Shown here piece by piece: positions 1 through 15,830 of a stretch of 64,000 bases of DNA; the first letter of the stretch is position 1, and the number at the start of each line of letters is the position of its first letter. A program made the translations under genes and the position numbers. The notes under the pieces are model-generated. The model searched no databases. It was not told where the DNA came from and worked only from the letters and a program-made list of their open reading frames with translations. The stretch is from Plectrocnemia conspersa (lineage: Eukaryota > Arthropoda > Insecta > Trichoptera > Polycentropodidae), in assembly GCA_009617715.1 (NCBI GenBank), contig VTFK01000035.1, forward strand, positions 682,001 to 746,000, given 5' to 3'.

Positions 1-1500
1 GGTGCGCATTTTCCCACGTGAATTAAAGCAAAACCCCATATGTGCACGAAAAAATGTCAATATCTCAATACACAGTATTGAGCAAGACGAACGGCCATTG
101 CCAGAAAAGAGTTGGCAAGTGCTCCAGTTCTAGACTTTACAGGCAAGAACAGTGGACGCTACCGAGAACTATAACCAACTTCCGGAGCCCACATTTGGAG
201 CTGCTTCGAGTACCGAAGGGTTTTCTACTATGCCTTTGAGCAATTTCCAAAAATATTTAATTAAATTAACACTTCTGCGAGTTGACAACGAAACGTATCC
301 CAGCGCTCCCAAAATAAAAGGAACGGATTTAGGCTGTACTTTTTACAGCTTCAATTCGTTACATTGTCTCATTACGCTTGGAGTTCAAATAATAGATCTA
401 GTTTCTAGTATGCTGCGGACTAGAGCATCATAAAGAGTGCGCAATTCTAAAGTGTTCCTGAAGTAGCGCACATTTCTTAAAATAAAACCGAGCACTTTTA
501 ACGATCTGCGAGCCTCTGCAATGTGCTAGCTGAATTTTTAGTGTTTTTAGAAAGTCACACTTAGATTCTTAGTAAAGGAAGACCTGTCTAGAATATATCC
601 GCCGAGATGGTAGGAATATTCTGCCGGCATCGACGACTTTGAAAATGAAATTGTGTGACATTTGTTTACACTGAAAGACAATCGGTTATGGCAAGCCCAC
701 TTTCATAATGAATTGAGATCCTCCTGCAGGTCGAGGGAATCCGAAATCGACTACACTTAATTTTCAAGTTATCTGTATATAATAAAAAATTTTAATGATG
801 TGTTGGTGTTGCTATGTCATTCATGATCAATAAAAACACAAGTTTTAGTAGAGGATTTATATCGTTCTGAAAATGAGTTTTCATATTTGTCGAACTGAAA
901 TCTATTAGTCAAGTAATTTGAGAATAGGTTTATGAAACTTTAGGGACGGTATGGTGACGGGTGGCAATTATATTTTTATTTTATTGATGATGACATTGTA
1001 AAAGGCGGACGCGAGACGACGCGTCCGAATGCACGGAAGATTGTCAGTGTAGAGTAACCATCACGCCAGTGCTACTCAAGTGCTGACCAGTTTTGGCTAT
1101 AACAAATCTAAATGTAAATCGGCCCCCATAAAACATTCAGAAAACCCGAAATTAGATCATTTTTTCTCAGGTAAATCATGATTAACTTTATCGAACGCCT
1201 TTTCAAAATCTGTGTATATAATGTCCACTTGTACACCAGAGGCCTATAATCTTGAAACCATAAGATTAGAAAAGCATACACTTGCAATGATTAAAAATGT
1301 ATTTATGTAATATAATTTAAAATAATTATCAATGAATATTTGAAATATAATTAATTTTGAAGGTGGTGGTAATAAATGTTTAATTTATTTGTATTCGCAG
1401 ATGAAAAGTTAGAAAAGGGGTTGGTAACCCTGTCTCCGATTAGTCGTATCGATCGGCGCCGCGAACGTCGCTTTTGAATAAGATGGCGGCTGTGCGTTTG
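1..1500. other. Intergenic, no gene recognised
   Basis: Short open frames occur (for example 152-433, plus) but have no recognisable domain, and no splice structure can be defended. The only structure seen is a dispersed repeat copy near 946-1132. The last 30 bases before the next gene contain two TGACAG words, which may belong to its promoter or 5' UTR. Confidence 0.5.
946..1132 (-). repeat. Dispersed repeat family A, copy 1
   Basis: This block shares with 17155-17375 the words GACGCGTCCGAA, TGCTACTC and GACCAGTTTTGGC and the ending GGCCCCCATA. The same family occurs in the opposite orientation near 9368-9560 and 49485-49820. It has no coding capacity and is probably a non-autonomous transposon or SINE-like unit of undetermined class. 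Confidence 0.6.
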
Positions 1501-1524
1501 ACAGCTGAACGCTAATTTTGACAG

Positions 1525-4500
1525 ATGGAGATGGAGGTGGAGTCCGAGTCCGAGTCCGAAGCAGAGCCCCAAGCGTGGGAGGAGCTCGGGGATGCGCTGG
1601 TGCCGTGCGTGTTGCGCGCCGGGGAGCGCTACTGCTCGGCCAAGAGCATCCGTTCGGCTGTCAATTTCCTAGTGAGTCCCCAAGTGTTCGACTGCGCCTC
1701 GATGAAAGGCGTGGCCGCCGCCGCTGACGAGGTGCTTCGTCTCGCGATGGCCGCATCGCCCGGTGCGGATCCGATGCGCCAGGGGGATCCCCTGCTGCGA
1801 ATGAGCGAGGCGCGAGACCTGCTCGTCTTCCTACAGAGGACGCACGCTCAGTTAGCCGGCCTCCCGGGACCCTGCGGCTTGGTCAAGACCCAAGATACTA
1901 CGGTACCCTACGTCGTCGTCAACAACGAGATGTTGGCCCCCGTGGCGTTCCTCGAATCGGTCAGAGGCTTCTCCTCGTCCGATGCCCCTCTCACCACCCT
2001 CGATGGGTGGCCGCTCAGCTACGTCCGTTTCTGCTGCAAGGTCGCCGGCCTTGACTCGAGCCCCGTCGACGTCGCCAGCTGCTCCGCTGTCTCTCTGCGA
2101 GACGTCGACGTCAAAGTAAACGAATTCTGGCCCAACGACAGCTTTGCACACTTCTTCGGTAATACTCTCTCCACTCCCATTTCTCGTTTTTTTTCATTAC
2201 ATTTTCTTTCAAAGCCATATTCCTATAATCAATAGTTTCTAGTTTCCTTTTAACATAAACATTTTTACTTGTTAAAGCCAAAAATTTTAACAGTAACGAA
2301 TAGTAATACCTCGGGGCTATGCGATAAGTGGAAATATGTACATATATTTTTTTATTAATTGGAGCCAAGGATTAACTGCAGTTCTTTATACATATTAATA
2401 CAAAATATGTCTTCTTTTTTCACAAAGTTTTTTAGTAGCAAGCTAATCATTTTTCTATTCCTTTCTTTGCAACTATACCGCGTTCTTCGTTAGTCTTTGT
2501 TTTCTACCATTTTTAGGCCTTTCTCAATTGAGCTGAGACCTTCTGTCCAGCGTGCAATTGTCATGTGCTTTTCTGGTTGAACTGTGCTGAAATAATCGTA
2601 AACGTAATCATGCACGTAGAGTTAGTGTTGACAACGAAAAAAATCAAGAACAACAACGAAAACGTTGAAATAGCATGTGGTAGTGTTGACAACGAAAAAA
2701 ATCAAGAAGTTTGCATAAGTCGAGGTATTATAAAAATCTGTGTATAAAGTTAGCTTGAACAAGAATCAAACGTTACTTTAATAAGAGAGATATTCTTTTC
2801 GTTAACTACTCATTACAAAATAAGATTACGATGACTTACAAACAGTAAAAATTTTATATATATACATACACTGAGGATGCTTGCCTCATTGTGAACGAAA
2901 TTAATTTAAAATATTTATTTGCTTAAGAAATTTTAATTCTGCTCTATAAAATGAGTACTTTTCTTTCCATCACATGACCCTTCCTCTATCTTACAGAAAC
3001 GCCGGATATGTCTTGGGCATGGTGCTAATGCATGAAAAGGTGTAGAATGATTTGCAGTTATTGACACTATTATACAAAGTTCTTGCAAATAAATATTTAC
3101 TGCCGAGAAAATCATAATAAACCTTTGAGTAATATAAACCTGCAAGAGAAAAGATATATATATACGTTCGTGGTTTTTTTTAGAAATTCGCAAGTAATTT
3201 TATTTAGATCTCGGAATTCATCGCGAATGAGAAGCTATAAAAATAACTATACATATATTTAATTTTTATAAAACTTAATTTTATCACGATTGAGACTTAC
3301 TGGTGAATGTTTCGGCAGTAATGTACATGCCATGATCGCAAATTTAAAGAAACTGAAACAGTTGTGTGTGTTTACCTACGATGTCGGGGTCATCAAGCCT
3401 TGATCTATTCTCTTCCAATGCAGATTTTTTGCGGCATTGTCTTTGATTTGATCTTGTAATTTATTATTTTTATTTTTCCTTATTGCTGAGAGATTAGCAT
3501 TTATTTTATTAAATTATAATTTAGCTTGCTACAATATAGATACCCTAATGTCGAAAATCAATCTTGTCTTAAAATAATGCATGCAAATGGATATATATAT
3601 ATATATGTGTTTGTATTTTAGTTTGATATTTTATGTTAGTGTTTTCAACGGATTTTATTACAGTAGTTTTGGAGATGTCTACAAAATAGATGACTTCGCC
3701 AACCCTAACATCAGAGGTCGAAACGTCAGCAAAAGAGATGAAAAAAAAAGTGCGATACACAAGCATCTCCTTTGATCAATTTCATTAAAATATTATTATT
3801 ATATTAGCTACGGATACTATCGCGATCTTACTTTTAAATGAGCATCTAACGTCTCAAAGAGTCTGTCACTCTTCATCTTTGGGGACTAAAATCCAAACAG
3901 CAATATATATATATATATATATTGCTGTTTGTTTTCAACACATTAATTAGCTTTCAGAGATGGGATGGCTTGAATATCACGTCTTTTTTCGCTCTCATCC
4001 CTTTTGCCATTTCATCCTCCTATGTTGGGATCTTCATCTTGGCGAAGTCTTGATCTTATTTTGGTCACCACAGATTCTTTTCTTCAAAATTGTGTAGAAT
4101 AATAACGTGTATTTATATAATTATACATCTACATTAAATGTCGGCTTAAGCAAAATACTAAAAAAACACATTGAGATTTTGTAATAAATCTTAATTACCA
4201 GCACTTATGTTCAAAAGTATTATTTAAAATACCATTAAATAAATTTAATATTTTTGTTTTAAATTTTTTTTTTTTTTTAATTTTAGTTAACTTCGTTTTC
4301 ACCAGTAGGGAAGAACAATTTTCCCAGTAAGTAGTCTATCCATGTTGTCGCTTTACCTATGTAATTCTTCTCATACAAATTAGTTATTCTTGAATATTCT
4401 GCTCATCTACAATCGAAATATTACAATAATTTTCTTTGCTCTATAAGTAGCCAGAACCTCTCTCCAGCACCGTATTCGAAGTATATATCTTGACTTTCTC

Positions 4501-5535
4501 TAGTCTTCATATACACAACTCGTCCGAGTAAGCCCACAAATCTGACATACATACATATTTAAACCATTTCAATAACTTTTCCCATTAGTCAACATTGTTT
4601 TAATATTATTTGTTATATTTTACATCATCTTTACGTTATAATATTTATTGACGATCGTGGATTTTAATGTTACTTTTAAACCCAGATTCAAACATAAATG
4701 GATCACTAGATGGGGAATGGCAAAGAGAAGAAGAATCAGAAGCAGAAGCATTAGAACGCAACTCCAATCCTGTACAACCATTAGATGATAGTTCTCAGAA
4801 TGTCCTCGTTAGTAACTGATTTGCTCATTTTCTTTATATTTTTGTATCAGATAATCTGTTAGAATAATATATTTTTAGGTCAGATACTCTCCAGATACCC
4901 CTCCGCCAACCTCCAACGATGAGGTAGATGAATCTCCTTCAACCTCCAACGATGGGCGAGATGAAACTCTACCAACCTCCAAAAATGATGTAGATGAATC
5001 TCTGCCAACCTCCAACAATGAAGTAGACGAACCTCCGCCAACCTCCAACAATGAATTAAACGAACCTCCGCCGACCTCCGACAATGAGGTAAACGAACTT
5101 CCGCCAACCTCCAACAATAAGGTAGACGAATCTCCGCCAACCTCCAACAGCGAGAAAGACGTATCTCTGCCAACCTCCAAAAGTGAGATAGATGAATCTC
5201 TGCTAACTTCCAACAGTAAGGTAGTTAAAAATAACAAATTTGCATTTCAACCCCGGAGGAGTCGAACGAAAATTAAATCGGACGAAGACCCGGCTAAGAG
5301 AGAGGAGCGACTGCTGAAGATGCGGCTGAAGCAAGCAGAGCGGATAGCAAACGAAACCCCGAAGCAGCGCAGCTTAAGATTGAGAAAGCTGCGAGAGTAT
5401 CAGGCGTGGCGGCGCACCGTCGAGACGGCAGAAGAGCGCCAAAAGAGACTTCTACAGCTACGCATAAACCAATCCAAGAGATTAAAAAAACTCAAGACTG
5501 AAGAACAGTTGAACTTGACAGCCTCAACTTTTTAA
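1525..5535 (+). CDS. STPR-domain protein with acidic 11-residue repeats, three exons
   Basis: Model: exons 1525-2158, 4686-4807 and 4879-5535, 469 sense codons plus stop (about 469 aa). Exon 1 ends in phase 1 at GTAATA; exon 2 follows TTTTAAACCCAG and restores the frame; exon 2 ends at GTTAGT and exon 3 follows ATTTTTAG in phase 0. Residues 1-211 are a GC-rich N-terminal region with Cys- and Trp-containing blocks that I do not recognise. Exon 3 opens with ten copies of an acidic TSNNEVDE-type repeat. A basic helical tail follows, made of three 23-residue units beginning EDPAKREER, ETPKQRSLR and ETAEERQKR. This matches the STPR (score and three amino acid peptide repeat) domain known as a DNA-binding element in silkworm FMBP-1. 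A nuclear DNA-binding role is therefore inferred. A poly(A) signal AATAAA lies at 5581-5586. The STPR call is strong; the joining of exon 1 rests on phase agreement. Confidence 0.72.
2623..2708 (+). repeat. 28-nt direct repeat in intron 1
   Basis: The 28 nt at 2623-2650 recur at 2681-2708, offset by 58 nt and identical by eye (core TTGACAACG, A-run, TCAAGAA). This is a local duplication inside the first intron of the STPR gene. No coding function is seen; the rest of this intron holds only AT-rich sequence and short microsatellites. Confidence 0.7.
3894..3931. repeat. 38-bp palindrome with TA core
   Basis: CAAACAGC at 3894 is matched by GCTGTTTG ending at 3931, around an uninterrupted AT/TA core, giving a perfect self-complementary block. 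It lies in the intron of the STPR gene and is probably a microsatellite-centred palindrome. Confidence 0.7.
4900..5226 (+). repeat. 33-nt coding minisatellite, ten units
   Basis: Ten degenerate 33-nt units encode variants of the 11-residue TSNNEVDEPPP pattern within exon 3 of the STPR gene. The frame is open throughout and substitutions mostly keep the Thr-Ser-Asn and acidic positions. The antisense strand is also open here, as a by-product of the repeat. Copy number may be polymorphic. Confidence 0.8.
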
Positions 5536-5717
5536 ATGAAGAACAGTATATTATACTATTAATATAAATAATTTTACTTCAATAAATATAATTTATTGTA
5601 TTACATGTAACCAAAATACATTTATCATAAGTAATTTAAGATTATAATATAAGTAATTTTACTTTAATGAATATAAATCTGTATTATATATTTGTTTACT
5701 ATTGACTTCATATAACC

Positions 5718-5945
5718 CAGAGCTGGGGAGTCGGAGCATTTTAACCAGTCAGTCATAGAAGATCGACCGACTTCCACCACGACCAATAATTTTTAAATTG
5801 TTCGTCGTACGCCATGAATATGAAGTAAATGAAGGTCATTCTATTTCCCCAAATCATTTGATTAAGGGAAATGCAGAATAACCCAACAGCCGACAGGCCA
5901 ATGTGGTCACATATAAAAACATACAATGGCACTGCACTAATCCAA
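5718..5945 (+). mobile_element. hAT-like MITE, partial copy
   Basis: It starts with CAGAGCTGGGGAGTCGGAGC and runs in parallel with the intact element at 34969-35377: shared GTCGGAGCATTTTAA, ATCGACCGACT, GCCGATGTGRTCACA-like and CACTAATCC blocks. The 3' terminus and right target duplication are not visible, so it is taken as truncated. It has no coding capacity. Confidence 0.6.
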
Positions 5946-7888
5946 GCATATGACATCCAGAATCATGTTTCTACACTGGTCATTTTAGAAATAGTATATA
6001 TTTACTAATTACTTTCACACCTAATTAGCTGACACATCATCCGAGTCACATCACATCATAAAAATTCAGAACTCGAATATCAATGGTAATTTTTAAAAAT
6101 ACCAGAACTCTGGATTGATTATTTTTGCAGAGCAAATAGAATAATAAAAAAAACACCATGTCAATTGACACATCTTTCTAAAAAAGAATGCTTTTAATAC
6201 CAATTTGTCGAAAGCTTGAAGGCCTACTAAGAAAGTAACTAAATAAAATATTTTTTTTTGTAGACAAAATTATCACTTCCAAGTTTTGAAGTGACAAAAA
6301 AACTTTGATTTACCTTTATGCTACGGAACTACTCAACTAATCACAAAAACGAATATTTTTTACGCTACCACAGCTCAAGCTCCAAATGGGCAACAAACCT
6401 GCTTGAATTTCCTACTACCACTGTCAACAGTTGGACAAACATGAGAAAAATAAAACCAATAGTTATCTTGAAAAGTTTTATTACCAAAATATAATACATA
6501 AAACTGTGTAATGGTGAATCATGGAATATTAACTAAAAATAAGCATTTCCTATATGTATGCAGTGCGCGTTTCAAAAACGAGCACCTATTTTAATAACTC
6601 ACCTTATCTCCGAAAATAGTCACTGCATCCTGTAAACGTCCTTTGTTATTGTTCTTTATACTATCGCGCATCCATACCTCTTGTTTTATACCGTCGAAGA
6701 TTCGAGTTCATCACAGTCCAGGAAATAGGGTAAGGGTAAGGTACATTCTCTTTTAGTAAACACAACAAACACCCTAAGCGAATTAACTCCGGAGTCTCAC
6801 TCGACAAGCTTTCCCGGCTACTTACCGCACCAACGCAGCTCGCAGGATAGCCAGGATGTTAAAAGGCCACAGGTGGAATCCCCATGTAAAATAAACAATA
6901 TTTAAACTCGTTAAAAATATCGTCAGGATATAATAAATTGAAACCCTAATTAAACTTTGCCTGAGATCTTTTAAAAGAATACTTTTATTGAATATAAATT
7001 ACATAATCTAAAATATTTTGACATTGTATCATTGTGTATATAAACCTAACTATGCTAATCAAGATCGGAAATGAACATTAAATGAGTGGTTCCTACGCTC
7101 CTTAAAATTACATTTTAACATAGCTACACAAGATTGTGTTTTATTTAATCGTTACCTTCACTATTTTAGTAATACACTTAAAGAAAACTAAATACATAAA
7201 AAATATATGCGATATTATATAATAAACATATGTTATCCTCTTTATTTTTCTCATAATTTTATATATCGAGTTTTTAAATTATCCGTAATAGAAACAGAAT
7301 GTTGGCTAAGAGACACTTTGACTGATTCGTGAACGATTACTAATTCATCGCCATGGTCCTGTCTTCCTTTACGGGTAACTGAATAACTAACGTACACAAT
7401 TCAAACGAACGCACATCTGCTCTATCTAACGTCTACAGATCTGCCTATTACAGAAAAAAATAATCTGAATACACAATAGTTTCACATACGTACGCTATTT
7501 ATATAAAAAAAAGACATATAACCCTACACTGTTTTCACGAAACGGTTAGACTGTCTTTCTTTCGTTATTGGCCAATTTTCTATTTCAATATCTCTCCTAA
7601 TGTTTCAGACGCAGCCTCACTAGCTTCTTAGAATCGTAGAGTGGCGAACTAGCTCGGTATCCTGATATTTTCCACTAATCTAGCTGACGGTTTAAGCGTA
7701 GCCAAGTTTCTGATTGCCTGTCTGACTAGCTTATAGCGAACGGGACCTATATTTTAACAGAACCATTAGTCATCGAACAAATACACAACTGTAAATAATT
7801 ACAGCGTTATCTAAAGTCTAAATAACCGGAGATCAACGATAGTGAGTAATGTAGTGAGATAGAGAATTAAATAATACTCACGCGGAGT
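5946..7888. other. Intergenic and probable 3' UTR of the hnRNP gene
   Basis: No gene is seen. On the minus strand an AATAAA signal lies at 6989-6984, about 900 nt beyond the conserved hnRNP stop, so part of this stretch is probably its 3' UTR. The remainder is AT-rich without recognised repeats. Confidence 0.4.
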
Positions 7889-7943
7889 TTAATATCGACG
7901 AGGGCCACCCATGTTGCCACCGCCCATGTTTCCTCCTCCCATG

Positions 7944-7966
<23 letters not shown>
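7889..7966 (-). CDS. Hrb87F: Displaced C-terminal tail of the hnRNP gene
   Basis: In the frame one base away from the exon 5 reading frame, this segment encodes three NMGG-type units followed by GPRRY and TAA at 7891-7889. Drosophila family members also end in Arg-Arg-Tyr after Gly-rich sequence. The segment is therefore the genuine C-terminus, separated from the rest only by a one-base difference in a GGCGGG-type run. Confidence 0.75.
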
Positions 7967-12149
<4,183 letters not shown>

Positions 12150-12247
12150 CTAGAGAGCCGGCGACGCGCTTCCGCCGGAACAGACGCCAAGTCACCGGCA
12201 ATGTTGCCACTCGAAAATACGCGCGATTGCGAACACCGATCTTCCAT

Positions 12248-14780
12248 ATATGTACATACTTCGATCCCGCTAAATTTTATTTTACAATGAATATTCTCAA
12301 CAAAAAAAATATCACTTAATTAAATATACACAAAATGTTTCAAATATGTAAATAAATAGGTGCCCACAATAATTATCGGTATAAACCAGATGTGACATTT
12401 TGTGTTAGAATGTCATTCCTCATTGTGCGCGTCGAAATTCTTTTCTCTGCACATACAGTAGTGTAAAAATCGAATTATTTTCTAAAGCATTATAAATGTT
12501 ATATTTTAAAGAAATGTATACTTTTTCAATAATAAAGTATTATAAATTATTAAAAATCTATATTATTAAAATTAATTTAAATAATCAATTGAATAAGCAA
12601 ATTTTGCCAATAATAAAATACTTTAAAACATTAAATTTTAAAATTTTATCTTAAATTTATACTAATTGCGTGATACATAAATATATTGTTGCACCCTATT
12701 TAGCATTCACCACTATTAAAACACGCAAAGACATGGAACTATTAAAGATTCAACAAGTTAATGGTGCCACGCTCTTTCGATAACTTCCAAGCTTTTGATT
12801 TGTTTGTTGAATTGTGCGCTTAAATCTTCCTCCTAAGTATGGTCTAAACTTTAAACCTTTAGACTCAAATGATTCCTATCGGCTTAATTCGCCACTATTA
12901 CAGGACAAGCAGAAGTTTAATTTGCATACCTTATAATCTAAAATAATTTAATAAGGTTTTACTTTTATCTTTTCTGCTTTGAGCGAATTGATAAATTAAG
13001 TTGCTAAATTATTTCAAAAAATTGGATCTATTTTCACTCGATCACATGATTTAAAATTATCCATGGAGATTAGGGTATGTGTGCTTCTACATCGAAGACA
13101 TTTTCACTTGCAACCAAAATTCCGATAAAAGATTTTATATTGTTTCTATAAATTTGGATGAAACTCGTATTTTTTCTGGAGAAATACGTATTCGATTTAT
13201 TAATATCGTATAATTCGATTACTGATTTGTTGATAAATAAAAAGAGAATTATCGTTTTCAGATTGTTATTTACAAATATTAAGTTTGACTATTTTTACAA
13301 ATAATTTTCTAATAGGTATTAGATAAATTAGATTAATTACATTACAATTATTAGTATAACTTTTATTTCATTAATCTTAATCATTGAAACATTCGCTATT
13401 TTCTTGAAACATTATAATTGAATTATTAAAATTTTATTATCTTGATTCTTCTAATGTTCTACTACTTCGATATATTATTTCCCTTTAAAAAGAAAATGAA
13501 CAGTGAAAAGGTATGTTCTATTGAATCATGTGTATTAAAGTAATGTTTTGAATCAATTTACAAAAACAATGAAATACACAATAATAAACACTATTTATTA
13601 AAATTAAATTTCACACTTATATAAATTGCCTTTAATAAATTCAAGACAATATAAGAATAACAACTTGGAAAAAAAACAACACCAGACTAAATTTATTTTA
13701 AAGCTCATTAAAAGAGATTATTTATATTTTTCCTAATGTCGAAGTAATACAAAATGTCATTGTTCGTAAATAAAGATTTCTATGCATGATCAATTTGCAT
13801 ATAACAATTCTTTTTTTTTCAGCTTTTCGAAATCTCAATTTTGTAAGAAGATGATGTGGTCATTTATTTTATATACATTATATTAGAATATTGATATATT
13901 TTTACGAATATTTATTTAAAATAAATAAAATTCATATTTTATTAGGAAAATTTGTTGAAAAAAAGTAGAAAAAAACTTTTATAATAAATTACAAATATAC
14001 ATAGAAGAATAACGATTTCTCCTCAAAAAGAGAAGTTAAGCAAAGTACAAAATAAATTCTTGCAATATATAAATTTAAAATTAACATTTCAACACACTAA
14101 GAAAATTGCCGCTTTATTTGCCTCGATTACTCTCAATTCTTGAAAACTAATAAGTCTCTACTGCTATCTATTCAATCATCTTCGCATTCCCAAAAATTAC
14201 AAAGGCTTGCTAATCCTAAGTTTCAAACCTTAGGTAGACGTAACAATACTATGAGTTCTGGAATTGTATTGTGCAGTTAAATTCTACTATAAACCAAATC
14301 TTTCGATGTATTCATATGCATCATTCTTAACCCATCCGTGCCAGTGAGTTACCCCTTACTTAATAATAAAATACGCGAGATGATTAGTTACCCGTGGTTC
14401 TATGAACGAAAGCAATGATACATCTTTCTCGCTCACACTTGTTTCGGACAACGCGAGGGAAACTAACTTTCTATACATTTATAACTGTAAGTGAACCCCA
14501 ACTCTAATCTCTTTACCTGCCTTACTTGTATTTACAAAATGACACCCGAGCCATATTTTGTAATAAACTAACTTTAAGCCGTTATATGCTTTCTAAATAA
14601 ATTGAAATTTGTTTTAAAAACACAATTGTTGACGCCCGTTTCGTCTTACAGCGTTCGAGAATGTCCCCGATTTGACAGCAGTCGGCTCCGATCCTCGTTA
14701 CGAAACGATCGGATCATGCCGAGCTCAATAAAGATTTACCCACAAACCCACGTGTTTTGGATTCAGACCTAAGAACTAAC
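12248..14780. other. AT-rich intergenic between hnRNP and SNX3
   Basis: The hnRNP and SNX3 genes are divergently transcribed from this interval. No coding exon, RNA gene or clear transposon is seen. The patch 14400-14770 is less AT-rich and contains AATAAA followed by CACGTG-type sequence; it might be a decayed LTR but no partner was found. Confidence 0.35.
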
Positions 14781-14799
14781 CAGCACGCGTATCCCTATA

Positions 14800-14886
14800 C
14801 GCAACATATTGATCCGGTTCGAAGGACCAATATGTTGCGAATACTGTTAACACCACCTAGATTCTAGATGGTATTAACAGTATTCG
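14800..14886. repeat. Two adjacent imperfect hairpins
   Basis: Hairpin 1 (14800-14839) has about 16-bp arms with one mismatch and an 8-nt loop. Hairpin 2 (14838-14886) has 23-bp arms with two mismatches. They share the central CG. Such back-to-back fold-backs suggest a decayed fold-back element or a structured RNA; no coding potential is seen. Confidence 0.6.
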
Positions 14887-15051
14887 CGTCTAAACACTAT
14901 TTTCAAGAACGTGGCGTTGAGCATAAACTGAGAAAACTATACATTTGTAAATACATATTTTTTCATATAATTATGCTATTACTAACCCGATACCATATTT
15001 TTACTTTTCATAAATAGAACTTTCTTTAATAATGTTATTGATTCCAAACCA

Positions 15052-15075
15052 TTGGTAGGTATTAATACCTACCAA
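15052..15075. repeat. 24-bp perfect palindrome
   Basis: TTGGTAGGTATT is followed immediately by its exact reverse complement. A related TTGGTAAGTACT lies about 40 nt downstream. No function is assigned. Confidence 0.6.
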
Positions 15076-15830
15076 AAGTATAAGTTGATTATTTTGGTAA
15101 GTACTAAGTATAAGTTGACCATTTTTTATAAAGATTTTTTTATATATGTATGTATGAATTAGCCGATTATGTGAAACATCTCTAAACAATATGGCGTTTC
15201 ATGGAATTAAGTGACGTACTGTGTGTGGTGATGCTTAACAAATTATGTGTTATCTGATTTGTATACCTACACATTTGTATATATGATTTGTATACCTACA
15301 AAGAGCAAGCGTTGGATGTAACTTATGCGTTACTAAATTTCGAGCCCATTGCATGTAGTTATATGAAACCATCGGGCTAGATTATTTGAATCCATTCGTT
15401 AACAATATAATACTTAAATCGACAGCAATACATGTTTTCTACAATCATATTATTTTGTAAGTTGATATTTACCACGTGACGTCAGTGTTAATAAATTGCC
15501 GCCTAGTTTTAGCTATAATAAATAAATATTATATGGCTTAAAATTTGGCACAAATCCCCTTGCTGATTTTGATAGAAATTATTTAGAAGATCAACCGAAT
15601 GCAATAAATGAAGAACATTTACAAAAGAAAAATATTATAAAAAGATGTCCAAACCCTTCTTTCGTGAAATGATTTTTGCGTTTCTCAGTGTCGTTTAACG
15701 GACATGGCCGTCGTGTTAGAGCGAGTTTTGTCGAATTAAAAATAGTCGTTCGGTGTTACCCCGTTGGGTGGCGTTGTACAGTCGTCGTCGGCCAGCTGGA
15801 GGCGTCGGGCGTTCGACGGGCCGTTGAAAA

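Noticed and set aside
4875..5237. Minus-strand Leu-Glu-Val-Gly repeat frames
   Set aside because: They are antisense readings of the 33-nt coding repeat in the STPR exon. The plus strand continues into a real STPR domain and has splice sites.
14800..14840. tRNA or SINE B-box (GGTTCGAA) in the hairpin
   Set aside because: There is no A-box, acceptor stem or poly-A tail; the word sits in the loop of a fold-back.
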